From Megasphaera stantonii (lineage in GTDB: Bacteria; Bacillota; Negativicutes; Veillonellales; Megasphaeraceae): 64,000 nucleotides of DNA. Shown in pieces: positions 56,296 to 64,000 of this stretch. A program made the translations under genes and the position numbers. The notes below the pieces were generated by a model. The model was not told the DNA's origin and searched no databases. It saw only the letters and a list, made by a program, of their open reading frames with translations. Every line of letters starts with the position of its first letter. Position 1 is the stretch's first letter. The stretch covers positions 1,240,001 to 1,304,000 of the forward strand of contig NZ_CP029462.1 in the NCBI RefSeq assembly GCF_003367905.1, written 5' to 3'.

Positions 56296-56308
56296 GTATA
56301 CAGTATAC
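56296..56308. promoter_or_regulatory. 13-bp palindrome, candidate operator
   Basis: GTATACAGTATAC, perfect dyad around a central A, 39 bases before the HTH gene start and close to TTGCAT/TATACT-like promoter text. It could be the autoregulatory site. Confidence 0.5.
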
Positions 56309-56357
56309 CAAAATGCAACGCATATTGTACACAAAAACAATCAACTTGCACAAAAAA

Positions 56358-56392
56358 CCCCAAGCCTGAATAGTTACAGTTCAGGCTTGGGG
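56358..56392 (-). terminator. terminator of the gntP remnant
   Basis: CCCCAAGCCTGAA pairs with TTCAGGCTTGGGG; the minus strand continues TTTTTTG. Confidence 0.92.
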
Positions 56393-56399
56393 CATAATA

Positions 56400-57371
56400 T
56401 CAAACAATACCAGTGACCATATACAGGAATACAGCAAAGAATGCCATGGCAAATTTCAATAGTGTAACACCAAAAATATCTTTATACGATTCTTTATGAG
56501 TCAACCCGCAAATAGCTAAGGTCGTAATAATGGCCCCATTATGAGGCAGCGTATCCATGCCGCCTGCAGCCATAGACGCAACGCGGTGCAATACTTCAGG
56601 CGGAATTCCAGCTGCCTGCGTCGCTTCCAGCCAATGAGCGCTGAAAATTTCCAAGGCAATCCCCAAGCCGCCAGTCGCCGAACCAGTAATAGCCGCTAAT
56701 ACGTTAACCATAATCGCTGCGTTCAGCAGAGGCATGCCTTCTCCAACGCTATACAACGAATTGGCTATTTCCGTAAAACCGGGCAGCGAAGAAATAACAC
56801 TTCCGTAACCGACTTCCGACGCTGTGTTCATAACAGCCAGCAACGAACCGATCGCACCGGCATTTAAAGCCGATTTAATACTGATATTCTTAGGCATAAA
56901 CCGATAGCCTAAGCCAATAGCCAGCAAGATGGAGACGATAAGCCCGATAATCAGCGCCCAAATCGAGATAACGCTGCTAATCGCTTTTGTCGCCAAAGGC
57001 AATCCCATCTTTTGGAAGGGCTCGATCATGGAAGGATCCCATTTGTAAATAAAGGAGAGATAGAAACTTACAGCCAGTACCGTAATCAGAGGCAGAATCG
57101 AAAAATACCATGGCGGCGTCGGCTGATCCGGGTCGATAGTCGCTTCATTCAGCGTATGATTTCCATAGCCTTCGCCATGTTTTTCAGCAACTTTTTTCCG
57201 CCAATTAATGTAGATATAACACAAGGCCAGCGTCATAATGCCGCAAATAGTACCCAGTGTAGGAGCAGCGTAAATAGTCGTTCCCAAGTATACCGTCGGA
57301 ATAATATTTTGCAGCTGCGGAGTTCCCGGAGCCGAGTCCATAACCATTGTCAGCAAACCAGCTGTTAATGC
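56400..57371 (-). pseudogene. GntP-family permease lacking its 5' third
   Basis: GntP proteins import gluconate or related hydroxy acids and have about 440-460 residues. Here only the C-terminal 320 or so remain: the frame opens with ALTAGLLTMVMDSAPGTPQL, an internal GntP segment, and is preceded directly by TGA at 57374-57372. Upstream sequence has no further GntP-like text in any frame. The rest is intact (e.g. AIMVNVLAAITGSATGGLGI, MAAGGMDTLPHNGAI). The break marks the left side of the tet(W) region and probably results from its arrival (inference). The original terminator is kept. Confidence 0.8.
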
Positions 57372-57457
57372 TCATGTACGGTAAGGAAGCAAGCAACCGA
57401 AAACAAGAGATAGACCGCCAGCACTACACTATTCCGAACCAAAGACCAAAAGATAAG

Positions 57458-57497
57458 CATTGTGGGAAAATCTAAACTTTTGGATTTTCCTACAATG
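57458..57497. repeat. 40-bp imperfect inverted repeat near the element edge
   Basis: CATTGT-GGGAAAATC and GATTTTCC-TACAATG are near-perfect arms around TAAACTTTTG. It lies about 85 bases inside the gntP breakpoint. Confidence 0.55.
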
Positions 57498-57564
57498 CCA
57501 ACTACGGCGGAATCCCTCCCACTCCTTATATCTTTCTGTATACATTGAATTTGTATTTAGTAAA

Positions 57565-57663
57565 ATGCAGACAACACCACGGATCGGCTTTTGGTTGGAC
57601 AATTCCAACCAAACACCACAGCAGACAGCAGAAAACATTCTGAACGCTAGGAAGCCGGTATGA
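57565..57663 (+). pseudogene. C-terminal gene fragment upstream of tet(W)
   Basis: Reads MQTTPRIGFWLDNSNQTPQQ then TAENILNARKPV and stops. The DNSNxTPxxTAxxIL pattern resembles the C terminus of small P-loop kinase/ATPase proteins, but the family cannot be fixed. There is no ribosome site, and the sequence to its left is an inverted repeat, so it is taken as a remnant carried with the tet(W) flank. Confidence 0.4.
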
Positions 57664-57702
57664 TTGTTACATATAAGGGGAAGAAAAATTTCTTTTAGGT
57701 AC

Positions 57703-57731
57703 TTGCTTTCCTAAAACTGATGTGATACAAT
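57703..57731 (+). promoter_or_regulatory. tet(W) promoter
   Basis: TTGCTT at 57703-57708, 17-base spacer, TACAAT at 57726-57731; about 290 bases before the gene, leaving a long regulatory leader. Confidence 0.7.
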
Positions 57732-57759
57732 GATTTAATCCAGAAAAGGAGTAAAAAAT

Positions 57760-57783
57760 ATGCGGCAAGGTATTCTTAAATAA
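57760..57783 (+). CDS. seven-residue leader peptide of tet(W)
   Basis: MRQGILK preceded by AAAGGAG, directly downstream of the promoter. Its translation state would set the fold of the attenuator that follows. Confidence 0.6.
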   Translation: MRQGILK

Positions 57784-57819
57784 AACTATAATCAAATAGT
57801 GGGAACAAAGGATTATGAT

Positions 57820-57847
57820 AGCTCCTTTTGTAGGGGCTTAGTTTTTT
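57820..57847 (+). terminator. attenuator hairpin in the tet(W) leader
   Basis: AGCTCC and GGGGCT pair around TTTTGTA and are followed by TTTTTT. An alternative pairing of ACAAAGGA (57805-57812) with TCCTTTTGT (57823-57831) would prevent it, giving an on/off switch. Confidence 0.55.
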
Positions 57848-57951
57848 GTACCCAATTTAAGAATACTTTTGCCTTATCAATTTTGACATATCCCCAAAAA
57901 CAGCAATCACAAACAGGTGTATGCTGTATATGTGTATGTCCGCAACTTATA

Positions 57952-57989
57952 ATCCCAGTGGTAAAAGTATTTTACTGCTGGGGATTTTT
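57952..57989 (+). terminator. second leader hairpin before tet(W)
   Basis: ATCCCAGTGGTAAAA pairs with TTTTACTGCTGGGGAT, followed by TTTTT, 35 bases before the tet(W) start; it resembles the hairpin found before other ribosomal-protection genes. Confidence 0.6.
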
Positions 57990-58023
57990 ATGCCCTTTGG
58001 GGCTGTAAAGGGAGGACAATCAC

Positions 58024-59943
58024 ATGAAAATAATCAATATTGGAATTCTTGCCCATGTAGACGCTGGAAAGACGACCTTGACGGAGAGCCTGCTATATGC
58101 CAGCGGAGCCATTTCAGAACCGGGGAGCGTCGAAAAAGGGACAACGAGGACGGACACCATGTTTTTGGAGCGGCAGCGTGGGATTACCATTCAAGCGGCA
58201 GTCACTTCCTTCCAGTGGCACAGATGTAAAGTTAACATTGTGGATACGCCCGGCCACATGGATTTTTTGGCGGAGGTGTACCGCTCTTTGGCTGTTTTAG
58301 ATGGGGCCATCTTGGTGATCTCCGCTAAAGATGGCGTGCAGGCCCAGACCCGTATTCTGTTCCATGCCCTGCGGAAAATGAACATTCCCACCGTTATCTT
58401 TATCAACAAGATCGACCAGGCTGGCGTTGATTTGCAGAGCGTGGTTCAGTCTGTTCGGGATAAGCTCTCCGCCGATATTATCATCAAGCAGACGGTGTCG
58501 CTGTCCCCGGAAATAGTCCTGGAGGAAAATACCGACATAGAAGCATGGGATGCGGTCATCGAAAATAACGATGAATTATTGGAAAAGTATATCGCAGGAG
58601 AACCAATCAGCCGGGAAAAACTTGCGCGGGAGGAACAGCAGCGGGTTCAAGACGCCTCCCTGTTCCCAGTCTATCATGGCAGCGCCAAAAATGGCCTTGG
58701 CATTCAACCGTTGATGGATGCGGTGACAGGGCTGTTCCAACCGATTGGGGAACAGGGGGGCGCCGCCCTATGCGGCAGCGTTTTCAAGGTTGAGTACACC
58801 GATTGCGGCCAGCGGCGTGTCTATCTACGGTTATACAGCGGAACGCTGCGCCTGCGGGATACGGTGGCCCTGGCCGGGAGAGAAAAGCTGAAAATCACAG
58901 AGATGCGTATTCCATCCAAAGGGGAAATTGTTCGGACAGACACCGCTTATCAGGGTGAAATTGTTATCCTTCCCAGCGACAGCGTGAGGTTAAACGATGT
59001 ATTAGGGGACCAAACCCGGCTCCCTCGTAAAAGGTGGCGCGAGGACCCCCTCCCCATGCTGCGGACGACGATTGCGCCGAAAACGGCAGCGCAAAGAGAA
59101 CGGCTGCTGGACGCTCTTACGCAACTTGCGGATACTGACCCGCTTTTGCGTTGCGAAGTGGATTCCATCACCCATGAGATCATTCTTTCTTTTTTGGGCC
59201 GGGTGCAGTTGGAGGTTGTTTCCGCTTTGCTGTCGGAAAAATACAAGCTTGAAACAGTGGTAAAGGAACCCTCCGTCATTTATATGGAGCGGCCGCTCAA
59301 AGCAGCCAGCCACACCATCCATATCGAGGTGCCGCCCAACCCGTTTTGGGCATCCATAGGACTGTCTGTTACACCACTCTCGCTTGGCTCCGGTGTACAA
59401 TACGAGAGCCGGGTTTCGCTGGGATACTTGAACCAGAGTTTTCAAAACGCTGTCAGGGATGGTATCCGTTACGGGCTGGAGCAGGGCTTGTTCGGCTGGA
59501 ACGTAACGGACTGTAAGATTTGCTTTGAATACGGGCTTTATTACAGTCCGGTCAGCACGCCGGCGGACTTCCGCTCATTGGCCCCGATTGTATTGGAACA
59601 GGCATTGAAGGAATCGGGGACGCAGCTGCTGGAACCTTATCTCTCCTTCATCCTCTATGCGCCCCAGGAATACCTTTCCAGGGCTTATCATGATGCACCG
59701 AAATACTGTGCCACCATCGAAACGGCCCAGGTAAAAAAGGATGAAGTTGTCTTTACTGGCGAGATTCCCGCCCGCTGTATACAGGCATACCGTACTGATC
59801 TGGCCTTTTACACCAACGGGCGGAGCGTATGCCTTACAGAGCTGAAAGGATATCAGGCCGCTGTCGGTCAGCCGGTCATCCAGCCCCGCCGTCCAAACAG
59901 CCGCCTGGACAAGGTGCGCCATATGTTTCAGAAGGTAATGTAA
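58024..59943 (+). CDS. tet(W): ribosomal protection protein Tet(W), tetracycline resistance
   Basis: A 639-residue EF-G-like GTPase that removes tetracycline from the ribosome. The G domain shows [18 protein letters not shown] (8-25), [16 protein letters not shown] and VIFINKID. The body has the Tet(W)-type text such as [19 protein letters not shown] and [19 protein letters not shown], distinct from Tet(O) and Tet(M). Length equals the family standard. The C terminus ends MFQKVM; I cannot tell whether that part is mosaic. GGGAGGACAATC precedes the ATG. A promoter, leader peptide and attenuator hairpins lie upstream. Part of the mobilizable element. Confidence 0.96.
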   Translation: MKIINIGILAHVDAGKTTLTESLLYASGAISEPGSVEKGTTRTDTMFLERQRGITIQAAVTSFQWHRCKVNIVDTPGHMDFLAEVYRSLAVLDGAILVISAKDGVQAQTRILFHALRKMNIPTVIFINKIDQAGVDLQSVVQSVRDKLSADIIIKQTVSLSPEIVLEENTDIEAWDAVIENNDELLEKYIAGEPISREKLAREEQQRVQDASLFPVYHGSAKNGLGIQPLMDAVTGLFQPIGEQGGAALCGSVFKVEYTDCGQRRVYLRLYSGTLRLRDTVALAGREKLKITEMRIPSKGEIVRTDTAYQGEIVILPSDSVRLNDVLGDQTRLPRKRWREDPLPMLRTTIAPKTAAQRERLLDALTQLADTDPLLRCEVDSITHEIILSFLGRVQLEVVSALLSEKYKLETVVKEPSVIYMERPLKAASHTIHIEVPPNPFWASIGLSVTPLSLGSGVQYESRVSLGYLNQSFQNAVRDGIRYGLEQGLFGWNVTDCKICFEYGLYYSPVSTPADFRSLAPIVLEQALKESGTQLLEPYLSFILYAPQEYLSRAYHDAPKYCATIETAQVKKDEVVFTGEIPARCIQAYRTDLAFYTNGRSVCLTELKGYQAAVGQPVIQPRRPNSRLDKVRHMFQKVM

Positions 59944-59993
59944 AGATACATAATCGTCAAGACGGCAACAATCAGAAGTTATGGAGGGTAACA

Positions 59994-60760
59994 ATGGAAT
60001 ATAGTAAGGAAGATTTAATGGAAGCAAAAAAGCAAATTTGGGGAGTGGGAGAGAACATGGGAACAGAGGAAAGTAAAAAAATCTGGGAGGAGAACGCACA
60101 ATTTTGGGATAATGCAATGGGTGACGAATCTAATGAATTTCACAGAGAGGTAGTGCGTCCCAAAGTAACGGAACTTCTATCTCCTAATCCTGCGGATTAC
60201 ATTTTGGATATTGCGTGTGGCAATGGAAATTATTCTTCGTATCTTGCACAAAGAGGCGCTTCGGTTGTCGCTTTTGATTACAGCAAAAAAATGATAGAAT
60301 TGGCTAAAAGACGGCAATCACAATATGCAAAACAAATTGAATTTTGTGTGGCGGATGCGACCGATAGAAAAAGTATATTAGAATTAAAAAGAAATCGAGC
60401 CTTTACGAAAGCAGTTTCTAATATGGCAATTATGGATATTACGGATATTGAACCACTTCTTATGGCTGTTTATGAACTGTTGCAGGAAAGCGGAATTTTT
60501 GTCTTTGCAACGCAACACCCTTGTTTTGTCACGTTGACTGAAAAATATATGACACCGCACAGTTACTATGATATAGCGATTGAAGGGCAACCGAAAGAGC
60601 AGATTTATTATCATCGTTCCATACAAGATATTTTAACCTTTGTTTTAGAGCTGGATTTGTCATTGATGGATTTTATGAAGAATGTTTTAAAACCAACAAA
60701 GAAATTCCTATGGTAATGATAGTAAGGCTTAAGAAGGTAAAACGTGATAGCTTAAAATAA
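59994..60760 (+). pseudogene. class I methyltransferase gene with a one-base frameshift
   Basis: The first frame (59994-60716, 240 codons) gives a SAM methyltransferase with NPADYILDIACGNGNYSSYL and VVAFDYSKKMIELAKRR. After QIYYHRSIQDI it changes to LTFVLELDLSLM, which does not look like a natural end. In the next frame the text continues NLCFRAGFVIDGFYEECF then KTNKEIPMVMIVRLKKVKR to a stop at 60758-60760. One T missing from the run at 60631-60634 would explain this. The gene follows tet(W) by 50 bases with GGAGGG before the ATG. Substrate unknown; the enzyme is likely inactive or altered here unless the base is a sequencing error. Confidence 0.75.
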
Positions 60761-60800
60761 ATTCAAGTTTGTCGGGTAAATAGCAAACCCAGCCGAGCCA

Positions 60801-60842
60801 GTCAACGGTCAAGATGAACGGCGCATATGCGCAGCCGTTGAC
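60801..60842. repeat. inverted repeat with a 12-bp palindrome
   Basis: Arms GTCAACGG (60801-60808) and CCGTTGAC (60835-60842) flank GCGCATATGCGC (60821-60832). It lies in the 170-base gap between the methyltransferase and the sigma-like gene and could be a regulatory or processing site. Confidence 0.6.
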
Positions 60843-60931
60843 AGCCCCGCCCGCCTTTGCTGGTAGGCAATCAAGGGGCGACAGCAAGAAGTGCCACCGC
60901 CCCGCACTATTATTCAGAAAGGGGAATTTCC

Positions 60932-61354
60932 ATGACCGACCAGATAGCCTATCAAGAATATATCCAGCGCAGGTACAACGCCTTTTGCAAGACTGTTATC
61001 CGCTGTGCCGCCTTGGACAAGATTTTGAAGCTTAAACGGCAATGGGAACGGCAAGTTTCCCTTGACTATCTGATGAACGAGAAGTTTGTCCAGTTTGCCG
61101 CGTCGGAGCCGGACGAGGAATACCCATTTACCGTCTGCGGTCAGACCGTCCTGCTCTGCAACGCCGCCCTTGCCGACGCGATCTCTGTTTTGCCGGAGCA
61201 GACGCGGGAAGAAATCCTGCGCTATTACTTTCTGCGCCAGCCGCAGCGCGTGATCGGCGCGTGTATTGGCCGGTCACGCAGCACAGCGGGGCGGCATATC
61301 CAGCTTGCCTTGCAGCGGCTACGCGAAGAAATGGGGGTGAGCCGGTATGAGTAG
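60932..61354 (+). CDS. sigma-70-like (region 4) protein of a mobile element
   Basis: A 140-residue protein typical of small sigma-like factors in Firmicute conjugative and mobilizable elements. The C-terminal 70 residues form sigma region 4: ISVLPEQTREEILRYYFLR, then GACIGRSRSTAGRHIQLALQ with the HTH recognition helix. It may switch on transfer genes of the element (inference). ATG at 60932 has AAAGGGG upstream. It overlaps the next gene by eight bases. Confidence 0.82.
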   Translation: MTDQIAYQEYIQRRYNAFCKTVIRCAALDKILKLKRQWERQVSLDYLMNEKFVQFAASEPDEEYPFTVCGQTVLLCNAALADAISVLPEQTREEILRYYFLRQPQRVIGACIGRSRSTAGRHIQLALQRLREEMGVSRYE

Positions 61355-61559
61355 ACTTCTCCCCTATGAAACAATCCTCAAAGCCCGTGAGGGCGACCCA
61401 GAAGCCGTGAACGCTGTCCTGCTCCACTACGCCGGATATATCCGCTATTTCTCAAAAGTGAACGGGCAGGTCAACGCCGAGGTGGAGGACTATGTAAAGC
61501 AGCGGTTAATTGACTGTCAATTCAAGTTCCGGCTTGACGAACCACCGGACAAGTCATAA
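61347..61559 (+). CDS. small HTH_16-type protein of a mobile element
   Basis: A 70-residue protein with the pattern LPYETILKAREGDPEAVNAV then LLHYAGYIRYFSK and a conserved C-terminal VKQRLIDCQFKFRLD. These Tn916-Orf8-like HTH proteins follow the sigma-like gene in many conjugative elements. The ATG overlaps the end of the sigma-like gene, with GGGGGTGA six bases upstream, so they are translated in series. Exact role unknown. Confidence 0.82.
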   Translation: MSRLLPYETILKAREGDPEAVNAVLLHYAGYIRYFSKVNGQVNAEVEDYVKQRLIDCQFKFRLDEPPDKS

Positions 61560-62284
61560 AAACTGAATACCAGCCGCCACCGACGCGGCCAGCGAAAGCA
61601 GTAAGTCTTGAAAAAGATTTACTGCTTTTTTTGTTGTCCGGCTCCGCTCCCGGCCATTTTGCCCCCTGCCGGTTGTAGTAGTAAGCGAGGAGGGAATTTT
61701 TCTGCCCTGGTGTTTGGCATTTGGAGCATTTACCCGTAGTAGAGGGCAAAGAGAAAGGATTTCTCCAACACCGGGTAGAAACCACTGCGTCCGGTGTCAT
61801 TTTAGCGAAAGCGGGCAGGAATGCCCTTTACAGGATTAGTAGTAGCAGAAAAAGAGAAACAAACTTTTGTGGTTGCAGTTTTCCAAAAAAGTGGCGGACG
61901 GAAGTGAGAGAAAGTTTGCAGTCACGGAGAGCAAGTTTCTACCACGGTGCCAAAATCCGCAATTCTGCGGTTTTGCCCCTCGCGGGAAACTTGTTGGGGA
62001 GTGCCTTCCCCAAACCCTGCTTTGCGCCCTTGCGGGCGAAAAAACTGAAAACAGTTTTTGTTATTTTCCAAAAAGTTGCCCAATGGGAGAAGTAGAGAGT
62101 TTTTTACCCCAAACGCAAAAAAATTTTTGTTATTTCCCGAAAAGTTCAGCAATGAAAGGGGTAGAGAGATTTCTCCGCCCAAAGTAGAAAAAAGTTGCCC
62201 AATAGGAGGAGTGAGGGGAAAAATTCTCCGCCCAAAATCCGAAAAAATTCAGCAATAGGAATAGTGAGAGGAGGTTTTCAGCCT
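61560..62284. other. 725-base non-coding stretch before mobC
   Basis: No convincing gene: open frames here lack ribosome sites and are lysine/phenylalanine-rich translations of A/T runs. The right part (62071-62284) is a degenerate tandem repeat. The left part includes a GTAGTAGTAAGCGAGG stretch. A transfer origin is possible in this position, next to mobC and the relaxase, but no nick-site consensus is recognised. Confidence 0.5.
62071..62284 (+). repeat. degenerate tandem repeat, four units
   Basis: Units start near 62071, 62140, 62189 and 62243 (spacing about 69, 49 and 54). Shared core is AAAGTT(G/C)(C/A)(C/G)CAAT-GGGAG-AGT(G/A)GAG followed by TTCTCCGCCCAAA in the middle units. The last unit runs into the mobC ribosome site. 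Confidence 0.6.
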
Positions 62285-62683
62285 ATGCCGAAGCGATACA
62301 ACACACCCCACCGCAGCCGCGTTGTGAAAACCCGGCTGTCCGAAGATGAATACGCCGACTTCACAGCGCGGCTTGCGCCCTATGGTATCAGCCAGTCCGA
62401 ATTTCTCCGGCAGGCGATACGGCGCACCGCCATACGCCCCGTTATCCATGTATCAGCGGTCAATGACGAGCTGCTTTCCGCTGTCGGGAAACTCACAGCC
62501 GAGTACGGCAAAATCGGCGGCAACCTTAACCAGATAGCCCGGTGTCTGAACGAGTACGGCGCACCCTACAACGCGCTGTCCGGCGAGGTACGCGCCGCCA
62601 TAGCCGACCTTGCCGCCCTCAAGTATGAAGTCTTACAGAAAGTAGGTGACGCGGTTGGCAACACTCAAGCATATCAACTCTAA
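62285..62683 (+). CDS. mobC: MobC-family relaxosome accessory protein
   Basis: A 132-residue DNA-binding accessory protein that helps the relaxase nick the transfer origin. The N-terminal half is a ribbon-helix-helix (RVVKTRLSEDEYADFTARLA), then SQSEFLRQAI; the C-terminal half has the MobC motif KIGGNLNQIARCLNEYG. ATG at 62285 with GAGGAGG about ten bases upstream; the ORF could extend left but those codons translate the tandem repeat. It overlaps the relaxase start by 29 bases. Confidence 0.88.
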   Translation: MPKRYNTPHRSRVVKTRLSEDEYADFTARLAPYGISQSEFLRQAIRRTAIRPVIHVSAVNDELLSAVGKLTAEYGKIGGNLNQIARCLNEYGAPYNALSGEVRAAIADLAALKYEVLQKVGDAVGNTQAYQL

Positions 62684-64000
62684 AAACGCCGACTACGGAG
62701 CCGCCGAACAGTATCTGCTGTTTGAGCATGACGAGTTTACCATGAAGCCCGTCCTTGATGAAACCGGCAGGCTTATCCCCCGCGAGGACTACCGGCTGTC
62801 CACGCTGAACTGCGGCGGGGAGGATTTTGCCGTTGCGTGTATGCGGGCAAATCTCCGCTATGAGAAAAACCAGCGGCGGGAAGATGTGAAAAGCCACCAC
62901 TATATCATCAGCTTTGACCCACGGGACGGGCCGGACAACGGCTTGACCGTAGACCGGGCGCAGGCATTGGGCGAGAAGTTTTGCGCCGAACATTTCCCCG
63001 GCCACCAAGCCCTTGTATGCACTCACCCGGACGGGCATAACCACAGCGGCAATATCCATGTGCATATCGTCATTAACAGCCTGCGGATTGAGGAAGTGCC
63101 GTTCCTGCCCTACATGGACAGGCCAGCCGACACGAAAGCCGGGTGCAAGCACCGCTGTACCGACGCGGCCTTGCGCTACTTCAAGTCCGAAGTCATGGAG
63201 ATGTGCCACCGGGAGGGGCTTTATCAAATCGACCTCTTGAACGGCAGCAAGAACCGCGTCACAGACCGAGAGTATTGGGCGCAGAAAAAGGGACAGGCCG
63301 CGCTGGATAAGCAGAACGCCCCCATGATTGCAGGCGGTATCACGCCCCGGCAGACCAAGTTTGAAACGAACAAGGAGAAGCTGCGGCAGACCATACGCGC
63401 CGCGCTGTCTGCGGCGGCCTCATTCGAGGACTTTTCCTCTCTGCTGCTGCGGGAGGGCGTGGCCGTCAAGGAGAGCCGGGGGCGGCTTAGTTACCTCACG
63501 CCAGACAGGACAAAGCCCATTACCGCCCGCAAGCTGGGCGACGATTTTGAACGCGCCGCTGTCCTTGCCGTTTTGGAACAGAACGCCGCCAGAACCGCAG
63601 AAAAGGCCGCAGCTATATCCAGTACGCCGCCCTCTATCAAAGACCAACTGCGGGCAGACAGAGCCGCCCGAACCGCCCCGAATGTGCAGCGGCTTGTGGA
63701 CATTGAGCAGAAGAAAGCCGAGGGCAAAGGCCGGGGCTATGAACGCTGGGCGACCATGCACAACCTCAAACAGATGGCCGCGACGCTGAATGTGTATCAG
63801 GAATACGGCTTTACTTCCCCGGAGCAGTTAGAAGCCGCCGTTGATACTGCCTATCAGGAAATGCGCCAGACCAGCGGCGAACTGAAAGCACTGGAAACGA
63901 AGCTACAAGGGAAAAAGGAGTTGCAGCGGCAGGTGCTTGCCTACGCCAAGACCAAGCCCGCCCGCGACGGGCTGAAAGCGCAGAAATCCGAGAAAGCCCG
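62655..64000 (+). CDS. MOBP-type relaxase, cut by the window end
   Basis: Nicks and carries the transferred strand in mobilization. The frame opens with TTG at 62655 (AGGTGA five bases upstream), giving MATLKHINSKNADYGAAEQY, a family-typical start, and stays open to base 64000 (448 codons). Visible motifs: SHHYIISFDPRDGPDN near 80-95 and the metal-binding HPDGHNHSGNIHVHIVINSL near 120-139 (H-x-H-x-H series of relaxase motif III), then FKSEVMEMCHREGLYQIDLL. The C-terminal part becomes helical and charged. The catalytic Tyr is probably Y15 or Y20 (not proven). Confidence 0.9.
   Translation, partial: MATLKHINSKNADYGAAEQYLLFEHDEFTMKPVLDETGRLIPREDYRLSTLNCGGEDFAVACMRANLRYEKNQRREDVKSHHYIISFDPRDGPDNGLTVDRAQALGEKFCAEHFPGHQALVCTHPDGHNHSGNIHVHIVINSLRIEEVPFLPYMDRPADTKAGCKHRCTDAALRYFKSEVMEMCHREGLYQIDLLNGSKNRVTDREYWAQKKGQAALDKQNAPMIAGGITPRQTKFETNKEKLRQTIRAALSAAASFEDFSSLLLREGVAVKESRGRLSYLTPDRTKPITARKLGDDFERAAVLAVLEQNAARTAEKAAAISSTPPSIKDQLRADRAARTAPNVQRLVDIEQKKAEGKGRGYERWATMHNLKQMAATLNVYQEYGFTSPEQLEAAVDTAYQEMRQTSGELKALETKLQGKKELQRQVLAYAKTKPARDGLKAQKSEKA

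Noticed and set aside
57921-58229. 102-codon frame overlapping the tet(W) start
   Set aside because: It runs through the second leader hairpin into tet(W) in another frame; only its beginning may act as leader sequence.
61721-62258. Overlapping open frames of 65-125 codons before mobC
   Set aside because: No ribosome sites; they translate A/T-rich repeats and share no family pattern.

Overview
The window is most likely chromosome from a Megasphaera-like member of the Negativicutes (diderm Firmicutes). This rests on GC-rich Firmicute-style genes with strong Shine-Dalgarno sites, a 16S rRNA that reads like Megasphaera/Veillonellaceae, an autotransporter-type outer-membrane barrel, a selenocysteine system, cobamide and nickel-pincer cofactor genes, and lactate/acetate metabolism. 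The genus is inferred from recall, not from a search.

Layout. 0-2.6 kb: an oxoprolinase operon (pxpA, an NRAMP-like transporter, partial pxpB) with a terminator hairpin in its leader. 2.7-9.4 kb: a MaoC hydratase, an HTH-methyltransferase with a chloramphenicol acetyltransferase-like gene, GrpB, panB, a compact locus that looks like a type I toxin-antitoxin pair (7.06-7.35 kb), a small GNAT protein, a RelB/DinJ-like ORF overlapping cobT, cobT, and a thioesterase. 9.5-20.3 kb: a LacI regulator, then the selenium block: tRNA-Sec, selA, selB, a DUF3343 protein, yedF and a cysteine desulfurase, then purB, then selD. selD reads through an in-frame UGA (Sec16) followed by a hairpin. A COG2509 flavoprotein lies upstream of selD. 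20.4-35.5 kb: housekeeping and metabolic genes (pta, six tRNAs, larC lacking its C-terminal part, a second CobT homologue, an iron-type alcohol dehydrogenase, cstA, a radical SAM activase, a FAD oxidase, MGMT, two tandem DUF445 proteins, an MBL hydrolase). 35.7-37.9 kb: a two-component system.

38.3-43.6 kb: a complete rRNA operon on the minus strand (16S-23S-5S, no spacer tRNA, two promoters). Three copies of an imperfect palindromic repeat with compensating stem changes surround the 5S gene. 43.7-54.5 kb: a flavodoxin, a seven-gene Opp/LD-carboxypeptidase/M20 peptidase operon suited to peptide or murein-peptide uptake, an MFS pump and an autotransporter barrel.

54.7-64 kb is accessory DNA. 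It starts with an AT-rich regulator of unknown family and a GntP-type permease that has lost its 5' end. Next comes a mobilizable element carrying tet(W) with its leader/attenuator, a frameshifted methyltransferase, a sigma-like factor, a small HTH protein, a repeat-rich stretch, mobC and a relaxase that runs off the window. No CRISPR array, complete insertion sequence or integrase is visible. The element's right end is outside the window.
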